NCBI GenBank assembly: GCA_965662775.1
Contig: CBFIIW010000013.1
Coordinates: 24,472 to 88,471 of the forward strand
DNA from: UBA7985 sp002690455
GTDB lineage: Bacteria > Pseudomonadota > Alphaproteobacteria > UBA7985
Reading direction: 5' to 3'
DNA length: 64,000 bases
The notes under the pieces were generated by a model. That model saw nothing but the letters and a program-made list of their open reading frames with translations, was not told the origin of the DNA and ran no database searches. Position numbers and translations under genes: made by a program. Numbering within the stretch: the stretch's first letter is position 1; every line of letters begins with the position of its first letter. Shown piece by piece: positions 43,281 through 52,635 of this stretch.

Positions 43281-44861
43281 TCAGTTTGCCTTCAGCACCA
43301 GCGCGTTGGAAGGCTGAGAACCATTCGGCAGCAAGGTGTCGCGGGTGATCATATTGTCATCCACACCAGCTTCAGTGAGGGCGTGCAGGGCGCGAAGCAC
43401 CCGTCCCTTCACGATGCGGAGTGCAGCGGTATCATCGCTCAAATCCGCATCAGCATAGCCGATAACCTGAATGCCCTTTCCCGCGGCGGCGCATTGCTCG
43501 CCAAAGGCGCGGATCTGCGATGCCTGTGCGTTGGAGAAGCGGTTGGAGCCGTCATTGAACTGTACCAATATTCCCTGTGCGTCACAGGCGCCGACGCCGG
43601 TCCCGGACCCGCTGGCAGCGGGTGCTGCTGCTGGAACAGATGGTGTAACCGATGTATCGGCAGCACTCGCTGCTTCGTCAGCGGCGGATAGTGAGCGGTT
43701 GCCGGAGACAAAGACTGTTGAGTCATCGCCACCACTGTCGCCGCTGCTCGCTGCGCTACTCGAACTCCCGCTGGCCGTCAGATCGCGGTTGCTGCTGCTG
43801 ACCAGCGTATTGGCGTCGCTAGTGCCCGCGATTTGGGGCGTGGTTGCGCCCGGTGTCGCGGCGCTTTCTGTAATCCGACTAAAGGATTGTACAGCATCCT
43901 TGGTCTCGTTCACGGGCGAACCTGTGTTCGCGCCTACTGGGTCGGCGATGCCCGACTGATCCGTTGGGAAGGGCTCGATTACGTTTTCCCGCAGTGCGGC
44001 AGTCTGTTCGGCAGACGCGTCCGCTGCGAGCACCAGATATTCAGGCGCGCCTGGACGGATGTTAGGCACCGGTCCAGCGTAGCGCTCCGCGATCGGGAAT
44101 GTACCGAGCATGGCAAAATTGTTGGCAAAGCTGTCGACACCGCTGCGTGCTGCTGCGGCGATGGAAGCCGCCTGATCAGACCTCACCGATGGGATCGGCA
44201 TAGGGTTCGAAAGTCCGGCACCGGGCAACTGGTTGGTGTAGTCCGGGCCGACGATCGGCAGATCATTGCCGTAGGACACCAGAATAGATCCGCCGTAGGC
44301 GTTCACTGTCGTTCCGGCGTTGCCGTAGCCACTGCGCAGGTTGGTGACTGGGCCAGACGTTACGGGCACGCCGTTCACGATTGCGACCGCCGTCAGACCA
44401 GTGTCCATCCCCGCCGGCGTGGTCAGCAGCGGTGGTGCCGCGACCAGCGGCGTAACAGTTGTAACAGTGGTCGTAGAGCCGTTCCCGTCCGCGGGCAGGC
44501 TCACCAGCGAAGATCCGCCATCCATTGCAGCCGGGTTTGGGGTCAGCACAACTTGAACCCCTGCGAGAGTCACGGGTTGACCCACAGCCTGACCCGCGAG
44601 CATCGCTGCTTCTTCGGGGCTAAGGAAGGCAAACCCCTGATCACTCGCTGTCGGCAGCGCCGTGTTGGTGTTTCGGGAGCTATAGGCCGTCGCGTCATAG
44701 GTCGGCGTGGTGGCTTGCTGCAGCACGCTGCTTGCTGGTGGTGCAAGAAGATCGGGCGAAGGAACAGAACCGGGCTGAAAAAAATCCTGAGCCTTTGCCG
44801 GGAGGGACAGCAGGCTAGACCCAAGGGCGATGCTGAGAATTAGGGCTCTCGGCTGGTTCAT
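43281..44861 (-). CDS. Secreted protein with divergent C-terminal OmpA-like domain
   Basis: A 526-aa periplasmic protein. The start MNQPRALILSIALGSSLLSLPAKAQDF gives a cleaved signal peptide (AKA-Q); GAGGA lies upstream, so 44861 is favoured over several earlier in-frame codons. Residues 30-420 are low-complexity Ala/Ser/Gly/Thr-rich with many NT and PG motifs. The C-terminal 100 residues (CDAQGILVQFNDGSNRFSNAQASQIRAFGEQC...GKGIQVIGYADADLSDDTAALRIVKGRVLRALHAL) have the OmpA fold pattern. It sits upstream of the stator pair on the same strand, so it may be a partner. Confidence 0.75.
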   Translation of the reverse strand: MNQPRALILSIALGSSLLSLPAKAQDFFQPGSVPSPDLLAPPASSVLQQATTPTYDATAYSSRNTNTALPTASDQGFAFLSPEEAAMLAGQAVGQPVTLAGVQVVLTPNPAAMDGGSSLVSLPADGNGSTTTVTTVTPLVAAPPLLTTPAGMDTGLTAVAIVNGVPVTSGPVTNLRSGYGNAGTTVNAYGGSILVSYGNDLPIVGPDYTNQLPGAGLSNPMPIPSVRSDQAASIAAAARSGVDSFANNFAMLGTFPIAERYAGPVPNIRPGAPEYLVLAADASAEQTAALRENVIEPFPTDQSGIADPVGANTGSPVNETKDAVQSFSRITESAATPGATTPQIAGTSDANTLVSSSNRDLTASGSSSSAASSGDSGGDDSTVFVSGNRSLSAADEAASAADTSVTPSVPAAAPAASGSGTGVGACDAQGILVQFNDGSNRFSNAQASQIRAFGEQCAAAGKGIQVIGYADADLSDDTAALRIVKGRVLRALHALTEAGVDDNMITRDTLLPNGSQPSNALVLKAN

Positions 44862-45104
44862 TCTCGTCCTCATTAAGTCATGGTTCGACGACCTTTGGCG
44901 ACTCCGCATGCGCGACTCCTTGCGCTCTGGGACACACCAACTGCTGTCCATAGCAGCCTAATTCGTCGAAAATACGATAATATCCTGGCCGGTTATGACT
45001 AAAAATCTCTGCGCTTTCAACACTTTCGCGCCCAAGACTGGCTCAATTTTGAATTATTCTCAGCAATTGAACGACTTTTTCGACTCTGGAGCGGTAACTT
45101 TGGT

Positions 45105-45902
45105 TTATGCGCCCGATTTTGGCCTTACTAGCTGTAATAACTGATCGTATATCATTGGTGCTGCTGCGATTATCGACCGGTCCGAAACGATTCGGTTACC
45201 ACCTTCAAAGTCGGTGACCCGGCCCCCGGCTTCGTTGACGATTAGGCCACCCGCAGCAACGTCCCAGGCAGATAGTCCACGTTCCCAGAACCCATCGTAG
45301 CGCCCGGCGGCCACGTAGGCCAGATCCAGTGCCGCCGAGCCAGCGCGGCGGACGCCTGCACTGGCCCAGGAAACCCGCTCGACTGATGCGACCATGCCGT
45401 CCTGATTGTCACGTCCCTTATAAGGAAGGCCCGTTGCGAACAGCGATGCAGACAGGTCCTCGCGGCGAGTAACTCGCAGCGGTCGGCTGTTGAGATAGGC
45501 CCCATGACCGCGTTCGGCCCAGAACAGTTCATCTTTCACGGGGTCAAAAATCAGACCCGCAACGATGACCCCAGCTTGCTCCAGCGCAATCGATATTGCC
45601 CAGTGTGGCAGGCCGTGCAGAAAATTGGTGGTGCCATCCAAGGGGTCACAGATCCATCGACCCTCAGGTTCCTCTGGCCCAGTCTGTCCGCCTTCTTCGC
45701 CGAAGAATGCAAATTCGGGTCGGGCTTCCTTCAGGGTATCTCGGATGATGGTTTCGGCACGGCGGTCAGCCTGACTGACAAAATCGGCTGGCCCCTTGCG
45801 GGAAACGGTCAGGTGTTCAACATCGCCGAAGTCGCGCAGCAACTGACGGCCGGCCTTGTCGGCCGCCTTAACCATTATGTTGATGAGGGCTGAGCGCCGC
45901 AT
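45105..45902 (-). CDS. suhB: Inositol monophosphatase family protein SuhB
   Basis: A 265-aa Mg-dependent phosphatase. Motifs: EEGG (metal), WICDPLDGTTNFLHGLPHW (metal/catalytic Asp), GSAALDLAYVAAGRYDGFWE and WDVAAGGLIVNEAGG. E. coli SuhB also modulates rRNA transcription and ribosome biogenesis. Its ATG is 2 bases before the efp stop on the same strand, an efp-suhB arrangement seen in alphaproteobacteria. Confidence 0.95.
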   Translation of the reverse strand: MRRSALINIMVKAADKAGRQLLRDFGDVEHLTVSRKGPADFVSQADRRAETIIRDTLKEARPEFAFFGEEGGQTGPEEPEGRWICDPLDGTTNFLHGLPHWAISIALEQAGVIVAGLIFDPVKDELFWAERGHGAYLNSRPLRVTRREDLSASLFATGLPYKGRDNQDGMVASVERVSWASAGVRRAGSAALDLAYVAAGRYDGFWERGLSAWDVAAGGLIVNEAGGRVTDFEGGNRIVSDRSIIAAAPMIYDQLLQLVRPKSGA

Positions 45903-45904
45903 GC

Positions 45905-46468
45905 TTACTTCGCGCGCTCCATATAGGTGCCTTCGGCGGTATTAACGACGATCTTTGTACCTGCTTCGATGTGTGGTGGCACCATCACCTTAACCCCGTT
46001 CTCCAGCATCGCAGGCTTGTACGACGAAGATGCTGTCTGCCCTTTTACAACGGCATCAGCCTCGGTCACTTCGAGAACCACGCTTTCTGGCAGGCTGATT
46101 GAAATCGGCTCTTCTTCGTAGAGCTCGATTGTCACTTCCATATTTTCTTGCAGGAATGGCAGGGGCTCACCCACCAGATCGCTGTTTAACTCAATCTGCT
46201 CAAAGGTTTCCGAATGCATAAAGGTCAGCATATCACCATCAGCGAACAGAAACTGATACTCGACCTGATCCAGCCTGACGCGTTCGACACTTTCATCGGC
46301 GCGAAAGCGTTCGTTCATCTTTGTGCCGTCACGAATGTCTTTGAGCTCGATCTGCGCAAAGGCGCCGCCCTTGCCCGGTTTGACCTGCTGCAGCTTGACC
46401 GCGCGCATCAACCGACCCTTGTGCTCGATGATGTTGCCGGGGCGGATGGCATTACCGTTGATTTTCAT
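45905..46468 (-). CDS. efp: Translation elongation factor P
   Basis: A 187-aa three-domain factor that rescues ribosomes stalled at polyproline. KOW-like domain I holds QQVKPGKGGAFAQI, with the modifiable Lys33 at the tip; domains II and III are typical (VGEPLPFLQENMEVTIELY and VKVMVPPHIEAGTKIVVNT). epmA/epmB are not in the window. suhB follows with a 2-base gap. Confidence 0.97.
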   Translation of the reverse strand: MKINGNAIRPGNIIEHKGRLMRAVKLQQVKPGKGGAFAQIELKDIRDGTKMNERFRADESVERVRLDQVEYQFLFADGDMLTFMHSETFEQIELNSDLVGEPLPFLQENMEVTIELYEEEPISISLPESVVLEVTEADAVVKGQTASSSYKPAMLENGVKVMVPPHIEAGTKIVVNTAEGTYMERAK

Positions 46469-46546
46469 GGCTATGATCCGTGCTGAAAGAAAGGTTGGAG
46501 CTGGAAGTACCAGCGTGGCCGAAGGCAGGCAATGACCGAGTGCGTC

Positions 46547-47101
46547 TCAGGGAAGCGGGACGGCTATGAACTCTGGCGCGTAGTCGGGGTCTTCAGCGGC
46601 GCTGGCCACGGGGATTATGCATGGCACTTCCATGATTTCGACCCACCATTCGGCCAGGTCGTGGTCAGTTGCTGCTTGCATCCCGTCCAACGTACCGGCA
46701 CGGAGATCGCCGAAGAACAGGGCATCGGCGCCGAGGTCGCCCGCTTGCATTGCCAGATGCCGTGACGACACATTGGCGGCGATAATCTGCATTTCGGGGA
46801 AATCTTCCCGCATGGCCATATCGCCTTGCATGTCAAACGAAACGAAGCCGTCGACCCCGTTGGGGGGCAGATCCTCATTGCCGTCAGTGACAGAGGCGGT
46901 GATGATGGCACAGTCTTCGTTTCTGCAAAGCCGGATCCAGTCCGAAAGAGCAGCATGGTCAGCCCCAGCCCCAGCCCCGTTGCCCGATGGCATGCGCAGG
47001 ATCAGTGCTACGCCGTCGAGACGATCAGGCAGCGCGGTAGAACCGAGCGTGGCGATGTGGACCAACTGTGGCCCCTGATCCGCGTCGTCGTGTCGTGACA
47101 T
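46547..47101 (-). CDS. Degenerate thiamine-phosphate-synthase-like protein
   Basis: A 184-aa protein. The pattern of a ThiE/TenI TIM barrel can be followed: ALILRMPSGNG (strand 1), AIITASV, GVDGFVSFDM (where ThiE has DGVHLGQ), IIAANVSSRHLAMQAGDLGADALFFGDLR (SxHSxxEA...ADYVxxGP) and AEWWVEIMEVPCIIPV. The His/Ser and phosphate-binding residues are weakly preserved, so catalysis is doubtful. MSRHDDADQ at 47101 follows AAGGAACAG. It lies between efp and an unknown gene on the same strand. The call is tentative. Confidence 0.6.
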   Translation of the reverse strand: MSRHDDADQGPQLVHIATLGSTALPDRLDGVALILRMPSGNGAGAGADHAALSDWIRLCRNEDCAIITASVTDGNEDLPPNGVDGFVSFDMQGDMAMREDFPEMQIIAANVSSRHLAMQAGDLGADALFFGDLRAGTLDGMQAATDHDLAEWWVEIMEVPCIIPVASAAEDPDYAPEFIAVPLP

Positions 47102-47163
47102 GGCGTTCTGTTCCTTGTGCGGCGGGGGATTGTGGAGGGATTTGGGGGCCGGTGTTCTGGTGT

Positions 47164-47604
47164 TCAGCCGACGCGGCCTGCAAACGGGGGGCGATCCCGT
47201 CCGCGGCTTTGAGGCAGTGAGGGGGTCCAATATTCTTGCGGCTCTGGGCAGCGGGTAAGCAGGGTCGCGCCGGTTCGCCCGATCAGCCCTTGGAGATCGT
47301 TACGGGCTGGGTCTTCAGCCGGTAGAAAAACGGCGCGCAATCCTTGCCCGAGGGCCTGCGCGGCAAAGCCGGGAGCCTGGCTCGCGTCAACCACCAGTAT
47401 GCTCTCTGAGTCCCAATCGGCCACAGCGGCCTGCAGATCCAACGCCCAGTCGACGCCAAGGTGACGAAGCGCATCTGGTGGCGTCCAGCACGCAACGGGT
47501 AATGCTCGATCCCCTGTGCGCACCGGGGCTCGCCCGATCAATGCAGCGGCGAACCGCAGCGTAACCGGGTAGAGCGTCAGAGGATCATGTTTCATTGCCG
47601 CCAT
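47164..47604 (-). CDS. Unknown small protein downstream of tkt
   Basis: A 146-aa protein (MAAMKHDPLTLYPVTLRFAAALIGRAPVRTG...). It has a Rossmann-like alternation (LDLQAAVADWDSESILVVDASQAPGFAAQALGQGLRAVFLPAEDPARNDLQGLI) but no known motif. Start ATG 47604 lies 19 bases after the tkt stop, so it is probably coupled to tkt. Ends EPQEYWTPSLPQSRGRDRPP. Confidence 0.6.
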   Translation of the reverse strand: MAAMKHDPLTLYPVTLRFAAALIGRAPVRTGDRALPVACWTPPDALRHLGVDWALDLQAAVADWDSESILVVDASQAPGFAAQALGQGLRAVFLPAEDPARNDLQGLIGRTGATLLTRCPEPQEYWTPSLPQSRGRDRPPFAGRVG

Positions 47605-47623
47605 TGCCTGAGCCTTCTGGGCG

Positions 47624-49621
47624 TCAGAGCCGGTCGAGTACCGACTGAACAATCGCTTCCTTGGTGATCCCGAAGTGCTTGTAAAGCTCTTCTGCCGGGG
47701 CGGATGCGCCGAATTGGTCACCCACGCCGATGAAGTGACCATCTTCGCGGAGCCAACGGTTCCAACCGAAATTGCTACCGGCTTCGATCGCAACCCGCAG
47801 GCTGCCGGGGCTCAGGACTTCTTCACGGTAGTGCGCTGGCTGCTGCTCGAACAGCTCCCATGAAATCAGGGAAACGACCGCTGTCGGGATACCGTGTTCA
47901 CGCTCCAGCTCTTCCTGTGCTTCAACTGCTAGGCTCAGTTCCGTACCAGAAGAAATCAGCGTCACTTTCCGCTCGTCCATGGCGGGGCGGAAGATGTAGC
48001 CGCCTGTAGCGGAATAATTTTCGCCGATCAGCCGACGCAGGGCCGGGACCTTCTGGCGGGACAGAGCAATGACGGACGGACCCGCATACTCCAACGCCAG
48101 TTCCCAGGCTTCGGCCGTCTCCGCCAGGTCGGCCGGACGGAAGACCCGCAGGCCGGGGATAGCGCGCAGTGCTGCGAGATGCTCGACCGGCTGGTGAGTG
48201 GGACCATCTTCGCCCAAGCCAATAGAATCGTGTGTCATGACATAGATCACGCGCTGTTTCATCAGCGCCGACAGGCGGATGGCCGGACGGGCATAATCAG
48301 TAAATACCAGGAACGTACCGGCGTAGGGGATGACGCCGCCGTGCAGGGCCATGCCGTTCATCGCCGCCGCCATGCCATGCTCTCGCACGCCATAATTCAC
48401 GTAGTTGGCAGCGAAGTCATCGGCGGAGATGGCGCTGTGGTGGCTGGTTTTGGTGTTGTTGGAACCGGTGAGATCAGCAGAGCCGCCAAGCATTGACGGC
48501 ATGGTCGGGATCAACGCTTCAAGCACTTTGCCCGAGCAGGCCCTCGTCGCCAGCGCAGGCTGTTCCTTGATCGCCAGCTCTTTCAAGGCCGTCAGTGCCT
48601 CGCGTGCTGCGTCGGTCAGTATGCCGGCCTGCAAGCTGTTGAACTGTTCCGCCTGAGGAGAGGCAGATAGGCGCCCTTTCCAGGCGGCCGCGGTGTCCTT
48701 GCCCCGCGCACCGGCCGCACGCCAAGCGTCCATGGTTTCATTTGGCACCGCGAAAGGTTCGTGAGCCCATCCGATATTGTCTTTGAAGGCCTGAAGACCC
48801 TCGGCCCCCAGAGGTGCGCCGTGGGCCTTGCTTGTGCCTGCTACAGTGGGAGAGCCATAGCCGATGGTGGTCCGGCACGCGATCATCGAAGGTTTACCTG
48901 TTTCGGCTTGTGCCAGCTCCACTGCGGTAAGAATGGCCTCTTGATCGTGGCCGTCTACGGCCTGCACGTGCCATCCGGCGGCTTCGAACCGCTGTCGCTG
49001 GTCTTCGCTGGTTGAAAGGTCGGTCTTGCCATCAATGGTAATTTCGTTATCGTCCCAAAGCACAATGAGCTTGTTCAGCTCCAGATGACCGGCCAACGAA
49101 ATCGCCTCCTGACTGACGCCTTCCATCAGACAACCGTCGCCCGCAATGACATAGGTAAAGTGGTTGACCAACTCATCACCACAACGGGCCGCAAGCCATT
49201 TCTCGGCAAGGGCGAAGCCGACCGAGTTGGCGATGCCCTGACCTAGTGGGCCGGTGGTGGTTTCGACGCCCTGGGTGTGACCAAACTCTGGGTGTCCAGG
49301 TGTCTTAGAGCCCATTTGGCGGAAGTTGCGGATCTCATTGATCGACACATCGTCATAGCCAGCAAGGTAAAGCGCCGAGTACAGCAGCATGGAACCATGG
49401 CCGGCGGAAAGGATCAGGCGGTCGCGGTCCGGCCACTGCGGCCAGCTCGCGTCATAGTTCATCACATCACGGAACAGCACAGTCGCAACGTCTGCCATAC
49501 CCATGGGCATCCCCGGATGGCCGGAGTTCGCCGCCTGCACGGCTTCTGCTGACAATACGCGCACAGCGTCTGCCATGGCCTTTGCAATAGGGTTGGCGTC
49601 CTGCGCTGTCGCATCAGACAT
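47624..49621 (-). CDS. tkt: Transketolase
   Basis: A 665-aa thiamine-diphosphate enzyme of the pentose phosphate pathway. Landmarks: SGHPGMPMGMADVATVLF, GHGSMLLYSALYLAGY, the ThDP motif GDGCLMEGVSQEA...IVLWDDN, and ATNTKTSHHS-like GSNNTKTSHHS. The start MSDATAQDANP at 49621 follows AGGAG. Length is normal. On the same strand as the unknown 146-aa gene that follows; divergent from DUF4164-zapA. Confidence 0.97.
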   Translation of the reverse strand: MSDATAQDANPIAKAMADAVRVLSAEAVQAANSGHPGMPMGMADVATVLFRDVMNYDASWPQWPDRDRLILSAGHGSMLLYSALYLAGYDDVSINEIRNFRQMGSKTPGHPEFGHTQGVETTTGPLGQGIANSVGFALAEKWLAARCGDELVNHFTYVIAGDGCLMEGVSQEAISLAGHLELNKLIVLWDDNEITIDGKTDLSTSEDQRQRFEAAGWHVQAVDGHDQEAILTAVELAQAETGKPSMIACRTTIGYGSPTVAGTSKAHGAPLGAEGLQAFKDNIGWAHEPFAVPNETMDAWRAAGARGKDTAAAWKGRLSASPQAEQFNSLQAGILTDAAREALTALKELAIKEQPALATRACSGKVLEALIPTMPSMLGGSADLTGSNNTKTSHHSAISADDFAANYVNYGVREHGMAAAMNGMALHGGVIPYAGTFLVFTDYARPAIRLSALMKQRVIYVMTHDSIGLGEDGPTHQPVEHLAALRAIPGLRVFRPADLAETAEAWELALEYAGPSVIALSRQKVPALRRLIGENYSATGGYIFRPAMDERKVTLISSGTELSLAVEAQEELEREHGIPTAVVSLISWELFEQQPAHYREEVLSPGSLRVAIEAGSNFGWNRWLREDGHFIGVGDQFGASAPAEELYKHFGITKEAIVQSVLDRL

Positions 49622-49901
49622 GGATTTGCACTCCTGATAAATAACCCGGGCGACGTGGTGAATTCGTCCCAAAGCGGCGGTAAATCCGCACCATTTCATA
49701 CATTATAGCCCGCTCAGGACCGGGGAATTAACCCCCCATGGCCTTCATGCTGCCATGCCTTGCTCGGTGGCAGGAGGCAGCGAGTGGTGCGACTTATCCA
49801 CGATTGTTGGTCTTTTGTGTGAAGGACCGCGCAGATGTCCTTGAAACACAAGCTGAATTAATCTAGGCCGATCAAATAACGCGAGGAAGAGCATTCACCC
49901 G

Positions 49902-50129
49902 ATGGGCCGACTGGAAGACGCGAAAACGCGCTTAGATACTGTTTTGCACCGACTGGAGGCTATTGGCGACCGGTTGGGTCCGGAAACGCAGGAGGTCACG
50001 CGACTCCAGCGCCATATTTCCGCAATGGAAGATGCGCAGCACGACTTGCGCTCAGCCGCTGCGTCCGCAACCGAACAGGTGGCACAACTCATGGCCGAGC
50101 TGCAGGCGGCCGAGACCTCCGAGGAATAA
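49902..50129 (+). CDS. Small coiled-coil protein (DUF4164-like) before zapA
   Basis: A 75-aa helical protein (MGRLEDAKTRLDTVLHRLE, then TRLQRHISAMEDAQHDLRSAA). It fits the short coiled-coil DUF4164 proteins that precede zapA in alphaproteobacteria. Six bases separate it from zapA, so the genes are probably translationally coupled. Confidence 0.8.
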   Translation: MGRLEDAKTRLDTVLHRLEAIGDRLGPETQEVTRLQRHISAMEDAQHDLRSAAASATEQVAQLMAELQAAETSEE

Positions 50130-50135
50130 CGATAC

Positions 50136-50531
50136 ATGGGCCAGGTGCGCATCACTCTGAACGGTCGCGGCTACGATATTGCCTGTGATGACGGGCAGGA
50201 AGAGCACGTGATGCGACTTGCTAACGCAATGTCCGAGCGCGTCAACCAGTTGGTTGCTGCCAACGGTCAGGTGGGTGAAGCGAGGCTGCTACTGATGGCT
50301 GGCCTTCTACTGGCGGATGACCTGCACAGCGTTCGCGCCCGTGCAGCAGCGCAAAGTGCAACGGATACCGCTGCCGATGCCAAGGGTGAAAGAGAGGCCG
50401 ATGACGGCAATCGGGTCGATGCCGTGCAACAAGCGTATGAATATGTCGCCGACGTGTTCGAACAGTTGAGCGAACGGCTCGAAGCGGTCGCCGACAACCT
50501 CGAAGGCGGTGACGAACCCTCCAACGTCTGA
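50136..50531 (+). CDS. zapA: Cell division protein ZapA
   Basis: A 131-aa ZapA-family protein: MGQVRITLNGRGYDIACDDGQEEHVMRLANAMSERVNQLV head domain and a coiled-coil tail (YVADVFEQLSERLEAVADN). ZapA crosslinks FtsZ filaments at the division ring. The 6S RNA often found next to zapA is not recognisable in the 100 bases that follow. Confidence 0.92.
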   Translation: MGQVRITLNGRGYDIACDDGQEEHVMRLANAMSERVNQLVAANGQVGEARLLLMAGLLLADDLHSVRARAAAQSATDTAADAKGEREADDGNRVDAVQQAYEYVADVFEQLSERLEAVADNLEGGDEPSNV

Positions 50532-50635
50532 TCAGGCGTGGTACCCTGGCCGTGGCGGAGCTTTGCGGAACAGCAGGCCCAGCGGCCATCATAAATTTTC
50601 CAGACCGCATAGGAACGAACAGAAGGTAGCAGACT

Positions 50636-51364
50636 ATGCAGCCGTCGCCGGACTTCGAAATAATCCACGGTTTTCAGATCGCCGGGATTGATCCCCCCGC
50701 CCGGGCGCTGATCCCCAAAGTCGGGACGGTCCGCCATCTGCTCGTGTTTCTTCATGGATATGGTGCTGAAGCCGACGACCTCTTTCCGCTGGCCCGTCAA
50801 CTTGCGCCTGCCCTGCCGGAAACGGCCTTTGTTAGCCTCGATGCGCCTGAACCAATCCCCGGAGGGATGTTCGGAGGGCGGCAGTGGTTTCCACTCATGC
50901 GGATTGATGACGACGAAGTAGATCATGGTGCAGCAATGGGCCGGGGCTACGTGATCACGGCGCTTGATACCCTGCGAACGCGCTTCGATCTGCAATGGTC
51001 AGATATCGCGCTGTTCGGCTTTTCGCAGGGGTGCATGATGGCGCTCGAAGTCGCCTTGCGCCTTCCTGGTGATCTGGCCTTGGTATTGGGGTACAGCGGC
51101 GCCTTACCTGCGCCCGATCGCGCAAAGCGGGAGACGGTGGCCCGGCCGCCGGTGCTGCTGGTTCACGGGGAAGAAGATGCCGTGGTTCCGTTTACCTCGA
51201 TGCAAACTGCGGCAGAGACGCTGGCCGAAATCGGTGTGCGGGTCGACACTTTCGCGCGCCCGGATCTTGCGCATGGCATCGATGGCCCGGGTCTGGAAGC
51301 GGCTCTTGTCAGGCTGCGTGATGCCTTCGGGACGCCGACCGATCTTACGGATGACCACGGATAA
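50636..51364 (+). CDS. Alpha/beta-hydrolase, carboxylesterase/phospholipase type
   Basis: A 242-aa esterase. The nucleophile elbow is ALFGFSQGCMMA, the catalytic Asp is in LLVHGEEDAVVPF and the His in DLAHGIDGPG; the oxyanion loop is VFLHGYGAEADDL. Closest in form to the YpfH/acyl-protein-thioesterase group. Preceded by GAAGGT and ATG 50636. Substrate unknown. Confidence 0.9.
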   Translation: MQPSPDFEIIHGFQIAGIDPPARALIPKVGTVRHLLVFLHGYGAEADDLFPLARQLAPALPETAFVSLDAPEPIPGGMFGGRQWFPLMRIDDDEVDHGAAMGRGYVITALDTLRTRFDLQWSDIALFGFSQGCMMALEVALRLPGDLALVLGYSGALPAPDRAKRETVARPPVLLVHGEEDAVVPFTSMQTAAETLAEIGVRVDTFARPDLAHGIDGPGLEAALVRLRDAFGTPTDLTDDHG

Positions 51365-51508
51365 ACTGGCACGTCTCACCACTTCGCTAACCCGGTTTTG
51401 AGACCACAGTCTCAGTATTTCAGATTAAACGTCCTGTGCTTGTCCAATCGAAATTCGCTTGTCATATTGCAACGGTAACTTCCGGTATCGTCGGAAGGGT
51501 AGGAGCAC

Positions 51509-52075
51509 ATGACGATTGGCAGTCTAGAAAATTATCCCGCTTTAGTGCTGAACGCTGACTTTCGGCCGCTGTCCTATCTACCGCTTTCCCTCTGGGGGTG
51601 GCAGGATTCCGTCAAGGCCTGCTTCCAGGGTCGCGTGAATGTTGTCGCAGAATACGAGCACGTCATCCGCAGCCCTTCTTTCGAAATGTTATTGCCCAGC
51701 GTGATCGCCCTGAAGGACTACGTGCCGATGAACCGGTCGCCAGCCTTTACCCGGTTTAATGTGTTCCTGCGCGATCATTTCCGCTGCCAGTACTGCAGTA
51801 CGCGATTTCCGGTTCAGAGCCTGACCTTTGACCACGTGATACCGCGCTCGAAGGGTGGCGGTACGAGCTGGGAGAACGTGGTCACTGCCTGCCAGAAGTG
51901 TAATTTACGCAAGGGCAACCGCTATGTCCGCGACAGCGGCATGCGACTTATCAAAGAACCGCTTCGTCCAACAGCTTATCAGTTGCAAGACGTCGGGCGC
52001 GCTTTTCCGCCAAATTTCCTGCACGAAAGCTGGGAAGATTATCTCTATTGGGATTCTGAGCTCGAGCGCGACTGA
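51509..52075 (+). CDS. HNH endonuclease-family protein
   Basis: A 188-aa protein. The zinc-braced HNH core reads CQYCSTRFPVQSLTFDHVIPRSKGG...NVVTACQKCNLRKGNR, so the metal-binding His, Asn and two CxxC pairs are complete. The N-terminal LNADFRPLSYLPLSLWGWQDSVKACFQGRVNVV is the typical alphaproteobacterial chromosomal HNH form, probably a housekeeping nuclease rather than a toxin. The stop overlaps the convergent dsbB gene by 31 bases. Confidence 0.93.
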   Translation: MTIGSLENYPALVLNADFRPLSYLPLSLWGWQDSVKACFQGRVNVVAEYEHVIRSPSFEMLLPSVIALKDYVPMNRSPAFTRFNVFLRDHFRCQYCSTRFPVQSLTFDHVIPRSKGGGTSWENVVTACQKCNLRKGNRYVRDSGMRLIKEPLRPTAYQLQDVGRAFPPNFLHESWEDYLYWDSELERD

Positions 52076-52626
52076 AGCAGGTCTTCCAGCAAGATACCGC
52101 GCAGGGCGGTGAGCGCCAGCAGGGCGGAAAATAGCATCAGACCGAAGTTCGCGAGTAAGTTATACGTCGCCATGGTGAAGCCGAACAGGCTCCACGTGCC
52201 TTCTGAGCACGTCATCTCAGGGACGGAGAACAGCTGGTTAAAGCCCAAACGCTGGCTGTCAGCGTTTCCGACGAAATCGGCCATGATGCCCTTACAGAAT
52301 ACAGCGCCGTCCCACCAACCTTGCTCGACGCCGACGTGCTGAAAAGCGGTGAAGGTCCCGAACATAAAGGCGAGGCTGCAGACGCCGAGTAGCATGCAAC
52401 GTTCCAGATTCTGGGCATCCGACCGGCCGATGTAGGCTGCCGCTCCCGCAATAACGGCCGCAACAACGTAGGAGGTCCGCTGGGCGATACACAGCGTGCA
52501 CGGATGATGGCCGCCGACGTATTGGGAAATCAGTGCAATGGCCGAAATAAAGACACAGGCGAGCAGGATCAGGATGGGGCAGACCCATGGCCATGCGTCG
52601 TTAATCCGGGCAGCAAAGCTAAACAT
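52045..52626 (-). CDS. Disulfide bond formation protein DsbB-like
   Basis: A 193-aa four-TM quinone reductase that re-oxidises DsbA. The periplasmic CxxC is in HHPCTLCIAQRTSY. A second Cys pair is available in VFCKGIMADF and VPEMTCSEGTW. Helices: WVCPILILLACVFISAIALI onward. Its 3' end overlaps the HNH gene tail-to-tail by 31 bases. The YqaA gene lies 9 bases upstream on the same strand. Confidence 0.9.
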   Translation of the reverse strand: MFSFAARINDAWPWVCPILILLACVFISAIALISQYVGGHHPCTLCIAQRTSYVVAAVIAGAAAYIGRSDAQNLERCMLLGVCSLAFMFGTFTAFQHVGVEQGWWDGAVFCKGIMADFVGNADSQRLGFNQLFSVPEMTCSEGTWSLFGFTMATYNLLANFGLMLFSALLALTALRGILLEDLLQSRSSSESQ

Positions 52627-52635
52627 ACGATTGAT

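Noticed and set aside
50532..50635. 6S RNA or SRP RNA next to zapA
   Set aside because: GAAGGTAGCAG recalls the SRP RNA loop and 6S often adjoins zapA, but the 104-base gap is too short and lacks the required pairing.
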